Shown here in pieces: positions 6,528 to 12,301 of a DNA stretch of 12,395 nucleotides. The translations under genes were made by a program, and so were the position numbers. Source of the stretch: Actinomycetes bacterium (GTDB taxonomy: Bacteria > Actinomycetota > Actinomycetes > S36-B12); assembly GCA_030425745.1 (NCBI GenBank), contig JAUHZW010000041.1:1-12395 (forward strand). The letters run 5' to 3'. Numbering within the stretch: position 1 is the first letter of the stretch; each line of letters begins with the position of its first letter. Under the pieces are notes generated by a model. It was not told where the DNA came from. It searched no databases and worked only from the letters and a program-made list of their open reading frames with translations.

Positions 6528-7397
6528 TCACGGCACCACCACCTCCAGCGCGCTGATCCCGGGGAAGACCGCGATGACGATCACGGTCGGCAGCACGAGG
6601 AAGACGATCGGCACGAGCATCGCGACGTCCTTGCGCCCGGCGACCTCGAGCAGACGCCGTCGCTCGTCGGCACGGGCGTCGGTGGCCTGGGCCCGGACCA
6701 CCTCGGTCAGCGGGGTTCCGCGCGCATGCGCCTGGGCGATCGCCTCGACCAGCCGGGTCAGGGAGGCCACCTGTGCTCGATCGGCGAGTTCGGCGAGGGC
6801 TTCCTCCAGGGAGGTTCCGGTCCGCATCCGACCCAGACATGCGGTCAGCTGACGGGCGAGGGCACCGTCGAGCACCGCGGCGCATCGGGACAGTGCTGCC
6901 ATCGGTGTCGCACCGGCGGAGACCGCGAGCGCGAGCAGATCTGCGAGGACCGGCACCTGCTGGTCGATCTCGCGCCGTTCCCGTGCACAGCGCGCCCGCG
7001 AGCGGATCCGTTCCACGGACCTGCCCAGCACCGCACCGGTGACCACCAGCGCCGCCCACGCGACCGGCCGTGGGTCATCGGCGGTGACCAGGGCGGCGAG
7101 CGCGAGTCCGGCCACTCCTCCCCCGACGGACCACAGGGCGCCCGGTGCGACCGATGCCCGGGATCCGAACGGCGAGCGGACCCTGCGCGGGGAGACGATG
7201 GTCGGCATTCGGACCGTGCGGTCCGCCAGGTACCCGGCCCCTGCCTCGCGGTGGGGTGCGGATCGGCCTGGTGCGACGTACGGAGCGATGCGGTCGGCAA
7301 GGCGCAACGGGCGGCGGGCCCGCAACCACGAGCCGAGCGCCACGCAGGCGAGCGAGACGAGCAGAGCCAGCACCGCGCCCCAGACATCCCAGGTCAT
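6528..7397 (-). CDS. tadC: TadC-like pilus assembly membrane protein (T2SS F family)
   Basis: An inner-membrane platform protein of the type II secretion F family that partners TadB and couples the CpaF motor to pilin extraction from the membrane. The 289-residue product begins MTWDVWGAVLALLVSLACVAL. It has membrane segments near the N-terminus, a pair around residues 95-130, a cytoplasmic F-domain with QVPVLADLLALAVSAGATPM (about 157-176) and LEEALAELADRAQ, and a final segment LVPIVFLVLPTVIVIAVFPG near the C-terminus, which is typical of TadC. The ATG at 7397 overlaps the tadB stop as ATGA. Codons open further upstream are a shadow of tadB. Assignment as TadC rather than TadB rests on gene order and the C-terminal segment. 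Confidence 0.88.
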   Translation of the reverse strand: MTWDVWGAVLALLVSLACVALGSWLRARRPLRLADRIAPYVAPGRSAPHREAGAGYLADRTVRMPTIVSPRRVRSPFGSRASVAPGALWSVGGGVAGLALAALVTADDPRPVAWAALVVTGAVLGRSVERIRSRARCARERREIDQQVPVLADLLALAVSAGATPMAALSRCAAVLDGALARQLTACLGRMRTGTSLEEALAELADRAQVASLTRLVEAIAQAHARGTPLTEVVRAQATDARADERRRLLEVAGRKDVAMLVPIVFLVLPTVIVIAVFPGISALEVVVP

Positions 7398-8254
7398 GAC
7401 GTCAGCCTCGGCAGGTCGGGCAGCACGGCGATCCGGGTCATGGCCAGGTAGGCGACGGCGGATGCCGCCGCTGCACCGACGAGGAGGAGGCCCCCTGCGG
7501 GGGTGGCGTAGGCGGCGACCGTCTCCAACCGGGTGCTCAGCAGGAGCAGGGTCAGCCAGGGGGCCGCAACGGCCATCCGGGCCGCCGAGACGGTCCAGCT
7601 CTGGCGGCCCCGGATCTCCGACCGGAGGCGGGCATCCTCGCGCATCATGCTGCTCAACGTGCGCAGGACCTCGCCGACCTGTGTGCCGCCCCACTCGTGG
7701 GCGAGCTGAAGGGCCGCGACCACGCGGTCTGCCGCCGGATCGACCGCTCGGTCGCGCAGTGTGTCGAGGCTGGCATGGAAGGACCCCGTCGCCCGGTACT
7801 CGCGGGACGCCGCGGAGAACAGTGGGCGCAGCGGTGCCGGTCCTGCGGTCGTCAGCGAGACGACGGCCTCCGGGAGGGAGAGGCCGGCTCGCACGGCGGA
7901 GACGAGGGAGTCGACCGCCTCCGGCCACGACTCCCGCATCCGTTGCCGGGCCAGTCGGACGCGCCGTCGGGCGACGAGCACGGGCGCCGCGGAGCCGACG
8001 ACGGATGCGATCAGGGCCACCATCGGCAGGCCCGTCGCTGCCGCAGACAGCACCCCGCTGGTGATGCCGGCGCCCACGCAGAGGGCAACGAACGCAGCAG
8101 GAGTCAGTCGAGGGAGCCCGGCCGCGGCCAACCAGGGCGCCATTCGGGGACTGCGAGCGATGCGGGCCGGGCTGACCACCACCCGGATGATGAGCAGCAC
8201 GGCCGTCGCGGTGGCCAGCCCGGCGATGGCGCCGAGGATCTGAGTGGACGTCAT
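7394..8254 (-). CDS. tadB: TadB-like pilus assembly membrane protein (T2SS F family)
   Basis: The first of the two F-family platform proteins. In 286 residues there is an N-terminal segment (about 4-25), a pair around 52-92, then the cytoplasmic F-domain with the family signature SWPEAVDSLVSAVRAGLSLP (about 109-128) and EWGGTQVGEVLRTLS, and two C-terminal segments (about 228-265). The ATG at 8254 overlaps the cpaF stop as ATGA and its own stop overlaps the tadC ATG, so cpaF, tadB and tadC should be made in fixed proportion. It would sit in the membrane above the CpaF hexamer. Confidence 0.9.
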   Translation of the reverse strand: MTSTQILGAIAGLATATAVLLIIRVVVSPARIARSPRMAPWLAAAGLPRLTPAAFVALCVGAGITSGVLSAAATGLPMVALIASVVGSAAPVLVARRRVRLARQRMRESWPEAVDSLVSAVRAGLSLPEAVVSLTTAGPAPLRPLFSAASREYRATGSFHASLDTLRDRAVDPAADRVVAALQLAHEWGGTQVGEVLRTLSSMMREDARLRSEIRGRQSWTVSAARMAVAAPWLTLLLLSTRLETVAAYATPAGGLLLVGAAAASAVAYLAMTRIAVLPDLPRLTS

Positions 8255-9543
8255 CGAGCACCCGCCTCGACACGAGCACCCGGGAGCAGCGTGGTGTCCA
8301 GCAGATCCTGCACATCGATGCCCGCCTCACGGAAGCGGTCGACATGCGGAGGAGGTCCGTCACCCCGAGCAAGGGACTGCCCGTCCCACCGGAACACCGT
8401 CGACATCTCCACCGTGCCGCCCTCGACCCGACCCGAGACCCCGGCGATCTCACGCACGCGCCGCCGGCCGTCGATGACCGCCAGGTGCACGACGAGGTCG
8501 ACACACCCTGCGACCGTCGGGACGACGAAACTCGCATCGATGTTGGCCCCGGCGAGCAGCGGCAGGGTGCACAGCTTCGTGACGGCCTCTCGCGCACTGT
8601 TGGCATGGAGCGTCGCCATCGCCGGCATGCCGCTGTTCATCGCCACGAGGAGGTCGAGTGCCTCGGCCTGCCGCACCTCGCCGACCACGAGTCGCGTCGG
8701 TCGCATGCGGAGGGCCTCCGTGACCAGCCGACGCAGCGAGATGGCGCCCGTGCCCTCGAGACTCGGGGCCCGGGTCTGGAGGGCCACATGGTCGGGGTGA
8801 TCGAGGTGGAGCTCGAAGACCTCCTCACAGGTGATGATCCGTTCGGCCGACGGGACAGAGCCCAGCAGCGCGGTCAGGGCTGTGGTCTTGCCCGACTGAG
8901 TGCCTCCCGCGACGACGACGTTGAGACCGACCGCCACCGCCGCATCGAGGAAGCGCGCGGCCTGCTCCGTGAGGACGCCGAGGTCGGCAAGATCGGCGAT
9001 GGTCCGGGCGCGGACGACGAAGCGGCGGATGTTCACCGCCCAGTGCTGCCGCGTGATGTCCGGGATGACGACGTGGAGCCGCGACCCGTCCGGGAGCATG
9101 GCATCGACGAACGGAGTGCTGAGATCCAGCCGGCGACCGGAGACCCGCAGCATGCGCTCGACGAGATCGCGGACCTCGGCGGCGTCGAGGACGACCGGGG
9201 TCAGTTCACTGCGGCCGTCACGGGCGACGAAGACCCGGCCCGGGGCGTTGATCCAGACCTCCTCGACCGCCGGGTCGTCGAAGAACCTCTGCAGCGGGCC
9301 GAATCCGGCGATGGCATCGAAGGCCGACCGTGCCGCTTCGACCGTGGCGTCGTCGGGGATCAGTCCGGCCACCACCTCGTCGACGAGACGACGTACTTCG
9401 GCCGGCTGCAGCAGCGGGTCGATGCCCTGCTCACGGACGTGCGCGCGAACCTGCTCGGCCACGGCCGCCGCAGTCTCCTGCGACGAGGTCAGGTGCGGCA
9501 GAGATGACGAGGCGGCGTCCGTCTCCCCCAGCATGTCGGTCAT
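8251..9543 (-). CDS. cpaF: CpaF/TadA family pilus assembly ATPase
   Basis: A hexameric secretion ATPase that powers Flp pilus assembly. The 430-residue product has an N-terminal helical region, an N-domain with GFGPLQRFFDDPAVEEVWIN, and the ATPase core: Walker A GGTQSGKT (213-220), the acidic box CEEVFELHLDHPDHVALQTR, the Walker B-type VVGEVRQAEALDLLVAMNSG (from 286) and the His-box ATLHANS (310-316). These are the CpaF/TadA/VirB11 hallmarks. The ATG at 9543 is chosen because the preceding codons (PDPAPERRGAP...) are low-complexity and a TACCGT box lies six bases before this ATG, suiting a leaderless message; another ATG three codons in is possible. No tadZ/ssd-like gene precedes it, unlike many actinobacterial loci; the neighbour is an unrelated hydrolase. 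Confidence 0.93.
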   Translation of the reverse strand: MTDMLGETDAASSSLPHLTSSQETAAAVAEQVRAHVREQGIDPLLQPAEVRRLVDEVVAGLIPDDATVEAARSAFDAIAGFGPLQRFFDDPAVEEVWINAPGRVFVARDGRSELTPVVLDAAEVRDLVERMLRVSGRRLDLSTPFVDAMLPDGSRLHVVIPDITRQHWAVNIRRFVVRARTIADLADLGVLTEQAARFLDAAVAVGLNVVVAGGTQSGKTTALTALLGSVPSAERIITCEEVFELHLDHPDHVALQTRAPSLEGTGAISLRRLVTEALRMRPTRLVVGEVRQAEALDLLVAMNSGMPAMATLHANSAREAVTKLCTLPLLAGANIDASFVVPTVAGCVDLVVHLAVIDGRRRVREIAGVSGRVEGGTVEMSTVFRWDGQSLARGDGPPPHVDRFREAGIDVQDLLDTTLLPGARVEAGAR

Positions 9544-9549
9544 GCGGGG

Positions 9550-9579
9550 ACGGTAAGTCGGGTCGGTGGACGATTGCCA
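9550..9579 (-). promoter_or_regulatory. Putative promoter of the tad pilus operon (leaderless)
   Basis: On the minus strand TGGCAA (9574-9579) and TACCGT (9550-9555) are separated by 18 bases. The -10 box ends six bases before the cpaF ATG, placing the start of transcription at the A of ATG. There is no Shine-Dalgarno, in keeping with a leaderless mRNA. The -35 match is moderate. Confidence 0.45.
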
Positions 9580-9595
9580 GCGCCGATCGGCGGCC

Positions 9596-9604
9596 TGTGG
9601 ATAA
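9596..9604 (-). promoter_or_regulatory. Consensus DnaA box upstream of cpaF
   Basis: TTATCCACA on the minus strand matches the classic DnaA box consensus exactly. Its centre lies about 57 bases upstream of the inferred cpaF transcription start, next to the hydrolase terminator hairpin. In such GC-rich DNA an exact match is unlikely by chance (roughly 1 in 100 for a window this size by base composition), but a single box does not prove DnaA binding. Confidence 0.45.
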
Positions 9605-9605
9605 C

Positions 9606-9633
9606 CGGGGCGCGAAGCGTGCGGAGCGCCCCG
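9606..9633 (-). terminator. GC-rich hairpin downstream of the hydrolase gene
   Basis: Perfect 8-bp inverted repeat CGGGGCGC / GCGCCCCG around a 12-base loop, starting 28 bases after the hydrolase stop. There is no U-run, only GGTTATCC, as is common for actinobacterial terminators. It probably insulates the pilus operon from hydrolase transcription. Confidence 0.55.
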
Positions 9634-9660
9634 ACGCTCAGGAGCCGGGTCAGGCACTCC

Positions 9661-10560
9661 TCAGTCGAGGCAGAAGCGCTCCCAGGCCGCGGCGACGAAC
9701 TCCGGGTGCTCCATCTGAGCGACGTGTCCGGAGTCGGGCAGGACGACGACGTGAGCATCGCGGAAGTGCTTGGTGACCCGGTGGGCGGTGCGCGAGTCCA
9801 CGAGCGGGTCCTTGCGCCCGTAGACGACGAGGGTCGGGCAGGTGACCCGCTCGGCGAGCTTCCAGGGTCGGTTCGGGCCGACGTCGGCGTAGGTGCGCAG
9901 CAGCCCGCGCAGGGACCGCAGGAAGGCGTCGGCCGCATAGGGATGGCGGTCGTGGTCGGCGAGCATCCGGGTCGCCTCCTCGAAGCGTTCCGGCGCTACG
10001 CGGGACGAGTCCGCGAACGTGACATCGACCGATCCCTGGGCGCGGGTGGCGACGTCGATGTTCTCCATGAACTTCGCGACCATGCGCTCGCCGACACCGG
10101 GCACCGCGATGACCGGAAGATGGGCGCTGGACTTGGTGATCATCAGCGACGGCAGGGCTGGGGAGATGAGCGTCAGGGTGCGGACCAGGTCGGGGCGGCG
10201 GGCCGCCAGCTGCAGCGCCACCGCGCCGCCCATGGAGTTGCCGAACAGGTGGACGGGGCCGGTGCCGAGGCTCTCGATGAGGTCGACGGCGCTCCGGGCG
10301 TGGCCGGCCGGGGTGAGGTCGCCGTCCCGCGGCGGGGGCGAGTAGCCGAAGCCCCCGAGGTCGACGGCCCATCCGTCGACATGCGGCTGCAGGTCGTGCA
10401 TGAGGTCGGTCCAGTTCAGGGAGGAGCCGCCCAGACCGTGGAGGTAGACCGCCGTGGGCAGGCCGGGTTCGGCGCCGGGCGCGTGGCGCACCGTGAGGGT
10501 CCGGCGGGCGAGCATGATCTCCTCACGGGGCCACGCCGGCACGACGGTCGTCTCGCTCAC
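9661..10560 (-). CDS. Alpha/beta hydrolase fold protein
   Basis: A soluble hydrolase of the alpha/beta fold, 299 residues with the GTG at 10560. The catalytic set is complete: oxyanion motif HGLGG (41-45), nucleophile elbow GNSMGG with Ser109, acid Asp251 in YGRKDPLVD, and His279 in DSGHVAQMEHP. A cap-like helical region lies between (about 140-230). The sequence resembles haloperoxidase-like and hydroxymuconate-semialdehyde-hydrolase-like esterases, but the substrate cannot be told. The start is inferred from the TACGCT box seven bases upstream and from the end of similarity; there is no Shine-Dalgarno. It diverges from tetR across 48 bases, so it is a plausible target of that regulator. The frame is open beyond the GTG as a shadow of tetR. 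Confidence 0.9.
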   Translation of the reverse strand: MSETTVVPAWPREEIMLARRTLTVRHAPGAEPGLPTAVYLHGLGGSSLNWTDLMHDLQPHVDGWAVDLGGFGYSPPPRDGDLTPAGHARSAVDLIESLGTGPVHLFGNSMGGAVALQLAARRPDLVRTLTLISPALPSLMITKSSAHLPVIAVPGVGERMVAKFMENIDVATRAQGSVDVTFADSSRVAPERFEEATRMLADHDRHPYAADAFLRSLRGLLRTYADVGPNRPWKLAERVTCPTLVVYGRKDPLVDSRTAHRVTKHFRDAHVVVLPDSGHVAQMEHPEFVAAAWERFCLD

Positions 10561-10567
10561 GCATCCC

Positions 10568-10573
10568 AGCGTA
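10568..10573 (-). promoter_or_regulatory. Putative -10 box of the hydrolase promoter
   Basis: TACGCT on the minus strand, seven bases before the GTG start; part of the 8-bp palindrome GCGTACGC (10569-10576). The position implies a leaderless message. The -35 region would overlap the TACTGGCGAGTA palindrome. Confidence 0.35.
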
Positions 10574-10586
10574 CGCACGATGAAGT

Positions 10587-10598
10587 TACTGGCGAGTA
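10587..10598. promoter_or_regulatory. Candidate TetR operator between hydrolase and tetR
   Basis: TACT-GGCG-AGTA is a perfect inverted repeat with 4-bp arms. It overlaps the first two bases of the tetR -10 box and lies where the hydrolase -35 element should be, so one bound dimer could block both divergent promoters. The arms are short, so this is a candidate based on placement. Confidence 0.35.
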
Positions 10599-10602
10599 GG
10601 AT
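10597..10602 (+). promoter_or_regulatory. Putative -10 box of a leaderless tetR promoter
   Basis: TAGGAT ends six bases before the tetR ATG at 10609, with no Shine-Dalgarno in between. This is the actinobacterial TAGRRT-type -10 box and places the transcription start on the ATG. The -35 region is not recognisable. Confidence 0.5.
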
Positions 10603-10608
10603 GCCCCT

Positions 10609-11241
10609 ATGACCGATCAGGTGAGCGTGACCCGGGCCCCGCGGCTGCCCCGCGAGGAGCGACGGCAGCAGGTCCTCGCGGCCGCTCTCGTGGTCTTCTC
10701 CACCTCCGGGTACCACGCCGCCTCGATGGATGAGATCGCCGAGGAGGCCGGCGTCTCCAAGCCCGTGCTCTACCAGCACTTCCCGGGCAAGCTGGAGCTC
10801 TACCTCGAGTTGCTCGACGCGGGCCTGGAGCAGCTGATCGACGCGGCCCGGGCCGCTCTCAGCGCCACCGACAACGCCACCCGGGTCTCGGCCATGGTCG
10901 ATGCCTTCTTCTCCTTCGTCGCCGATCCCCACGGGGCCTTCCGACTCGTGTTCGAGAGCGACATGGCCAACGACGCCGCCGTGCGCGAGCGGGTCGATGC
11001 CGCGGACCTGGAGCTGGCCCGCATGGCCGCGGCGGTCATCGCCGATGACACCGGTCTCAGCGATGAGGAGGCCCTGCTGCTCGCCTCCGGAATGCTCGGA
11101 CTGGTCCAGGTGTCGGCCCGGCGCTGGATGCGCGCAGGGCCCGACCGACTGCCACGGGAGGGCGCCAGCGAACTCGTGGCCAGCCTCGCCTGGCGCGGCA
11201 TCAGCGGCTTCCCGTTGACCCACCCGCCGCAGGCGGAATAG
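10609..11241 (+). CDS. TetR/AcrR-family transcriptional regulator
   Basis: A dimeric DNA-binding repressor of 210 residues. The N-terminal domain is classical: EERRQQVLAAALVVFSTSGY (16-35), then the helix-turn-helix SMDEIAEEAGVSKPVLYQHF (39-58) with the YxHF recognition helix end and KLELYLELLD. The C-terminal ligand/dimer domain (about 75-200) is helical, with no metal or cofactor motif that I recognise. The arrangement hydrolase / tetR / DUF3107 / ferritin-like gene recalls the conserved actinobacterial neighbourhood that includes mycobacterial Rv3208-Rv3208A; orthology is inferred from this order and not checked. Likely autoregulated and possibly controlling the divergent hydrolase through the intergenic palindromes. 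Confidence 0.93.
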   Translation: MTDQVSVTRAPRLPREERRQQVLAAALVVFSTSGYHAASMDEIAEEAGVSKPVLYQHFPGKLELYLELLDAGLEQLIDAARAALSATDNATRVSAMVDAFFSFVADPHGAFRLVFESDMANDAAVRERVDAADLELARMAAAVIADDTGLSDEEALLLASGMLGLVQVSARRWMRAGPDRLPREGASELVASLAWRGISGFPLTHPPQAE

Positions 11242-11300
11242 ATCGACCTCTGCCACGCTTGATACCGATAGCACCACCCATGACGACCCGTGACGACGTG

Positions 11301-11306
11301 GAAGGA
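11301..11306 (+). promoter_or_regulatory. Shine-Dalgarno site that fixes the DUF3107 start
   Basis: GAAGGA lies six bases before the GTG at 11313 and supports that start over the ATGs at 11259 and 11280 in the same frame. The 71-base gap between tetR and this gene holds no other clear element, so the two are probably cotranscribed. Confidence 0.65.
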
Positions 11307-11312
11307 ACCGCA

Positions 11313-11534
11313 GTGGAGATCAAGATCGGCGTTCAGGACACCCCGCGCGAGGTTCAGCTCGACAGCGACCAGTCCTCCGAGGACGTCATCGCCGCCGTGG
11401 AGAAGGCTCTGAAGGACGGCGCGAACCTCACGCTGGTCGACGACCGCGGCCGCACCGTGATCGTTCCGGCGGCGAAGATCGCGTATGTCGAGGTGGGTGC
11501 CCCGACGAAGGGGCGGGTCGGCTTCGGCGGCTGA
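11313..11534 (+). CDS. DUF3107 family protein
   Basis: A small acidic protein, 73 residues from the GTG at 11313. It matches the actinobacterial DUF3107 family (mycobacterial TB9.4-like): VEIKIGVQDTPREVQLDSD at the start, a helix with EDVIAAVEKALKDG, and a beta-rich end DDRGRTVIVPAAKIAYVEVG followed by a Gly-rich tail RVGFGG. Function is unknown. Its place after a TetR gene and before a convergent ferritin-like gene is the usual order in this phylum. The last five codons, including the TGA, are the first part of a 34-bp sequence that is repeated in tandem downstream, so the 3' end of the gene has been copied into the intergenic space. Confidence 0.9.
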   Translation: MEIKIGVQDTPREVQLDSDQSSEDVIAAVEKALKDGANLTLVDDRGRTVIVPAAKIAYVEVGAPTKGRVGFGG

Positions 11535-11609
11535 CCGCCGGAGCGAGAGAGCGGGCTTCGGCGGCTGACCGCCGGAGCGAGACAGCAGGCTTCGGCGGCT
11601 GACCGCCGG
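11520..11609 (+). repeat. 34-bp tandem repeat copying the 3' end of the DUF3107 gene (2.6 copies)
   Basis: Copies begin at 11520, 11554 and 11588 with an exact 34-bp period. The unit starts with GGCTTCGGCGGCTGA, which in copy 1 encodes the final Gly-Phe-Gly-Gly-stop. Copies 1 and 2 differ at only two positions near the unit end; copy 3 matches for about 22 bases and then runs into the 64-bp palindrome. This looks like local duplication or slippage. Confidence 0.9.
11521..11608 (+). terminator. Three tandem terminator-like hairpins after DUF3107
   Basis: Each repeat copy folds as GCTTCGGCGG - CTGA - CCGCCGGAGC, a 10-bp stem with one G-U pair and a CTGA loop: 11521-11544, 11555-11578, and a shorter 6-bp-core version at 11593-11608. 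The DUF3107 stop codon is in the loop of the first hairpin. No U-run follows. Serial stems of this strength should stop transcription toward the convergent gene. Confidence 0.6.
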
Positions 11610-11612
11610 GAA

Positions 11613-11676
11613 CGCCGAAACCTGCAGGTACCGTCATAAGATCGGCTGCATGTGACGGCAGTTGCAGGTTTCGGCG
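11613..11676. repeat. 64-bp near-perfect palindrome (bidirectional terminator or REP/MITE-like element)
   Basis: Outer arms CGCCGAAACCTGCA (11613-11626) and TGCAGGTTTCGGCG (11663-11676) are perfectly complementary over 14 bp. After a 4-base mismatch on each side, inner arms CCGTCA (11631-11636) and TGACGG (11653-11658) pair again around a 16-base loop. It lies between convergent genes, 13 bases from the minus-strand stop at 11690. It could serve as terminator for both strands, but it is longer than usual and may be a dispersed palindromic element. No transposase is present. Confidence 0.8.
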
Positions 11677-11689
11677 AGCCGCTCCCCTG

Positions 11690-12259
11690 CTACGCCGCCA
11701 GGCCGAGCGCTGCCATCCGCTTGGAGTGACTGTCGGTCAGCCGGGCGAGCATCCGGCCGATCTCCGCGAGGTCCGTGCCCGGCCGATCCACGCCGCCGAC
11801 GAGCAGGGTCGACAGCGCGTCCCGGTCAGCAGCGACGCGCTGCGCCTGTGACAGCGCCTCACCGACCAGCCGCCTGCCCCACAGCGCCAGCCGGCCGCCG
11901 GCCCGGGGATCCTCCTGGATGGCCGCACGCACGCGGTCGATGATCAGCTCCGACTGCCCGAGGTCGTCACAGACGTCGAGGACGAGGGCGCGGGTGTCGG
12001 CATCGACGTACGCCGAGATCTCCCGGTAGAAGTCCGCGCCGATGCCGTCGCCCACGTAGGCCTTGACCAGGCAGGCGAAGGCCAGCGCGACGCAGGCCAG
12101 CACCGCCGCGAGCAGCGCATATTCGATGGCCTGAACAAGCATCACCTGTCCGCGCGTCGCGCCCAGCGTCCGCATGATGACGCTGTCGTAGCTGCGCGCC
12201 TGGTTGGACGCCGCGATCGCTCCGATAAGCACGGCAATCCCGGCAATGATGGACACCAT
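11690..12259 (-). CDS. Chimeric frame: permease fragment joined to the C-terminal half of a ferritin-like (MiaE-like) protein
   Basis: A 189-residue open frame made of two unrelated parts. Residues 64-189 (11690-12070) are the C-terminal part of an actinobacterial ferritin-like fold protein (MiaE_2-type, as I recall it): LVKAYVGDGIGADFYREI, DVCDDLGQSELIIDRVRAAI and DSHSKRMAALGLAA at the end. This gene is expected beside DUF3107, and its normal N-terminal ~100 residues with the first metal ligands are missing. Residues 1-63 are a hydrophobic permease piece (separate entry). The codons change with the parts: the ferritin part uses G/C-ending codons, while the permease part contains ATT, CTT, GTT, GAA and TAT. 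A functional fusion is unlikely; I read it as a broken ferritin-like gene at a rearrangement or assembly junction. Confidence 0.75.
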   Translation of the reverse strand: MVSIIAGIAVLIGAIAASNQARSYDSVIMRTLGATRGQVMLVQAIEYALLAAVLACVALAFACLVKAYVGDGIGADFYREISAYVDADTRALVLDVCDDLGQSELIIDRVRAAIQEDPRAGGRLALWGRRLVGEALSQAQRVAADRDALSTLLVGGVDRPGTDLAEIGRMLARLTDSHSKRMAALGLAA

Positions 12260-12285
12260 CGCTGCGGCGATGATCGCGGCCGCGA
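12071..12285 (-). pseudogene. C-terminal fragment of a YbbP/FtsX-type ABC permease
   Basis: The encoded piece AAAIIAAAMVSIIAGIAVL, then SNQARSYDSVIMRTLGATRG and VQAIEYALLAAVLA, is the last conserved loop and two membrane segments of FtsX-like permeases of lipoprotein/lipid-export ABC systems (compare YbbP: R.YD.V.L..LGATR). It is not a copy of the FtsX encoded at 2213-3121. The upstream part of the permease is missing: beyond about 12285 the frame has no permease character, and a plus-strand gene starts at 12302. Boundaries are estimated from where similarity and codon use change. Confidence 0.6.
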
Positions 12286-12301
12286 CGGAGTAACCGGGGA
12301 C

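Noticed and set aside
11242..11312. Possible promoter for DUF3107 (TTGATA at 11259)
   Set aside because: No TAnnnT box occurs at suitable spacing, and the gene has a Shine-Dalgarno site consistent with cotranscription from tetR.
11520..11676. CRISPR array or insertion-sequence ends
   Set aside because: The 34-bp repeats are directly abutting without spacers, and there is no cas gene. The palindrome arms enclose only 36 bases and no transposase, and no target-site duplication could be seen.
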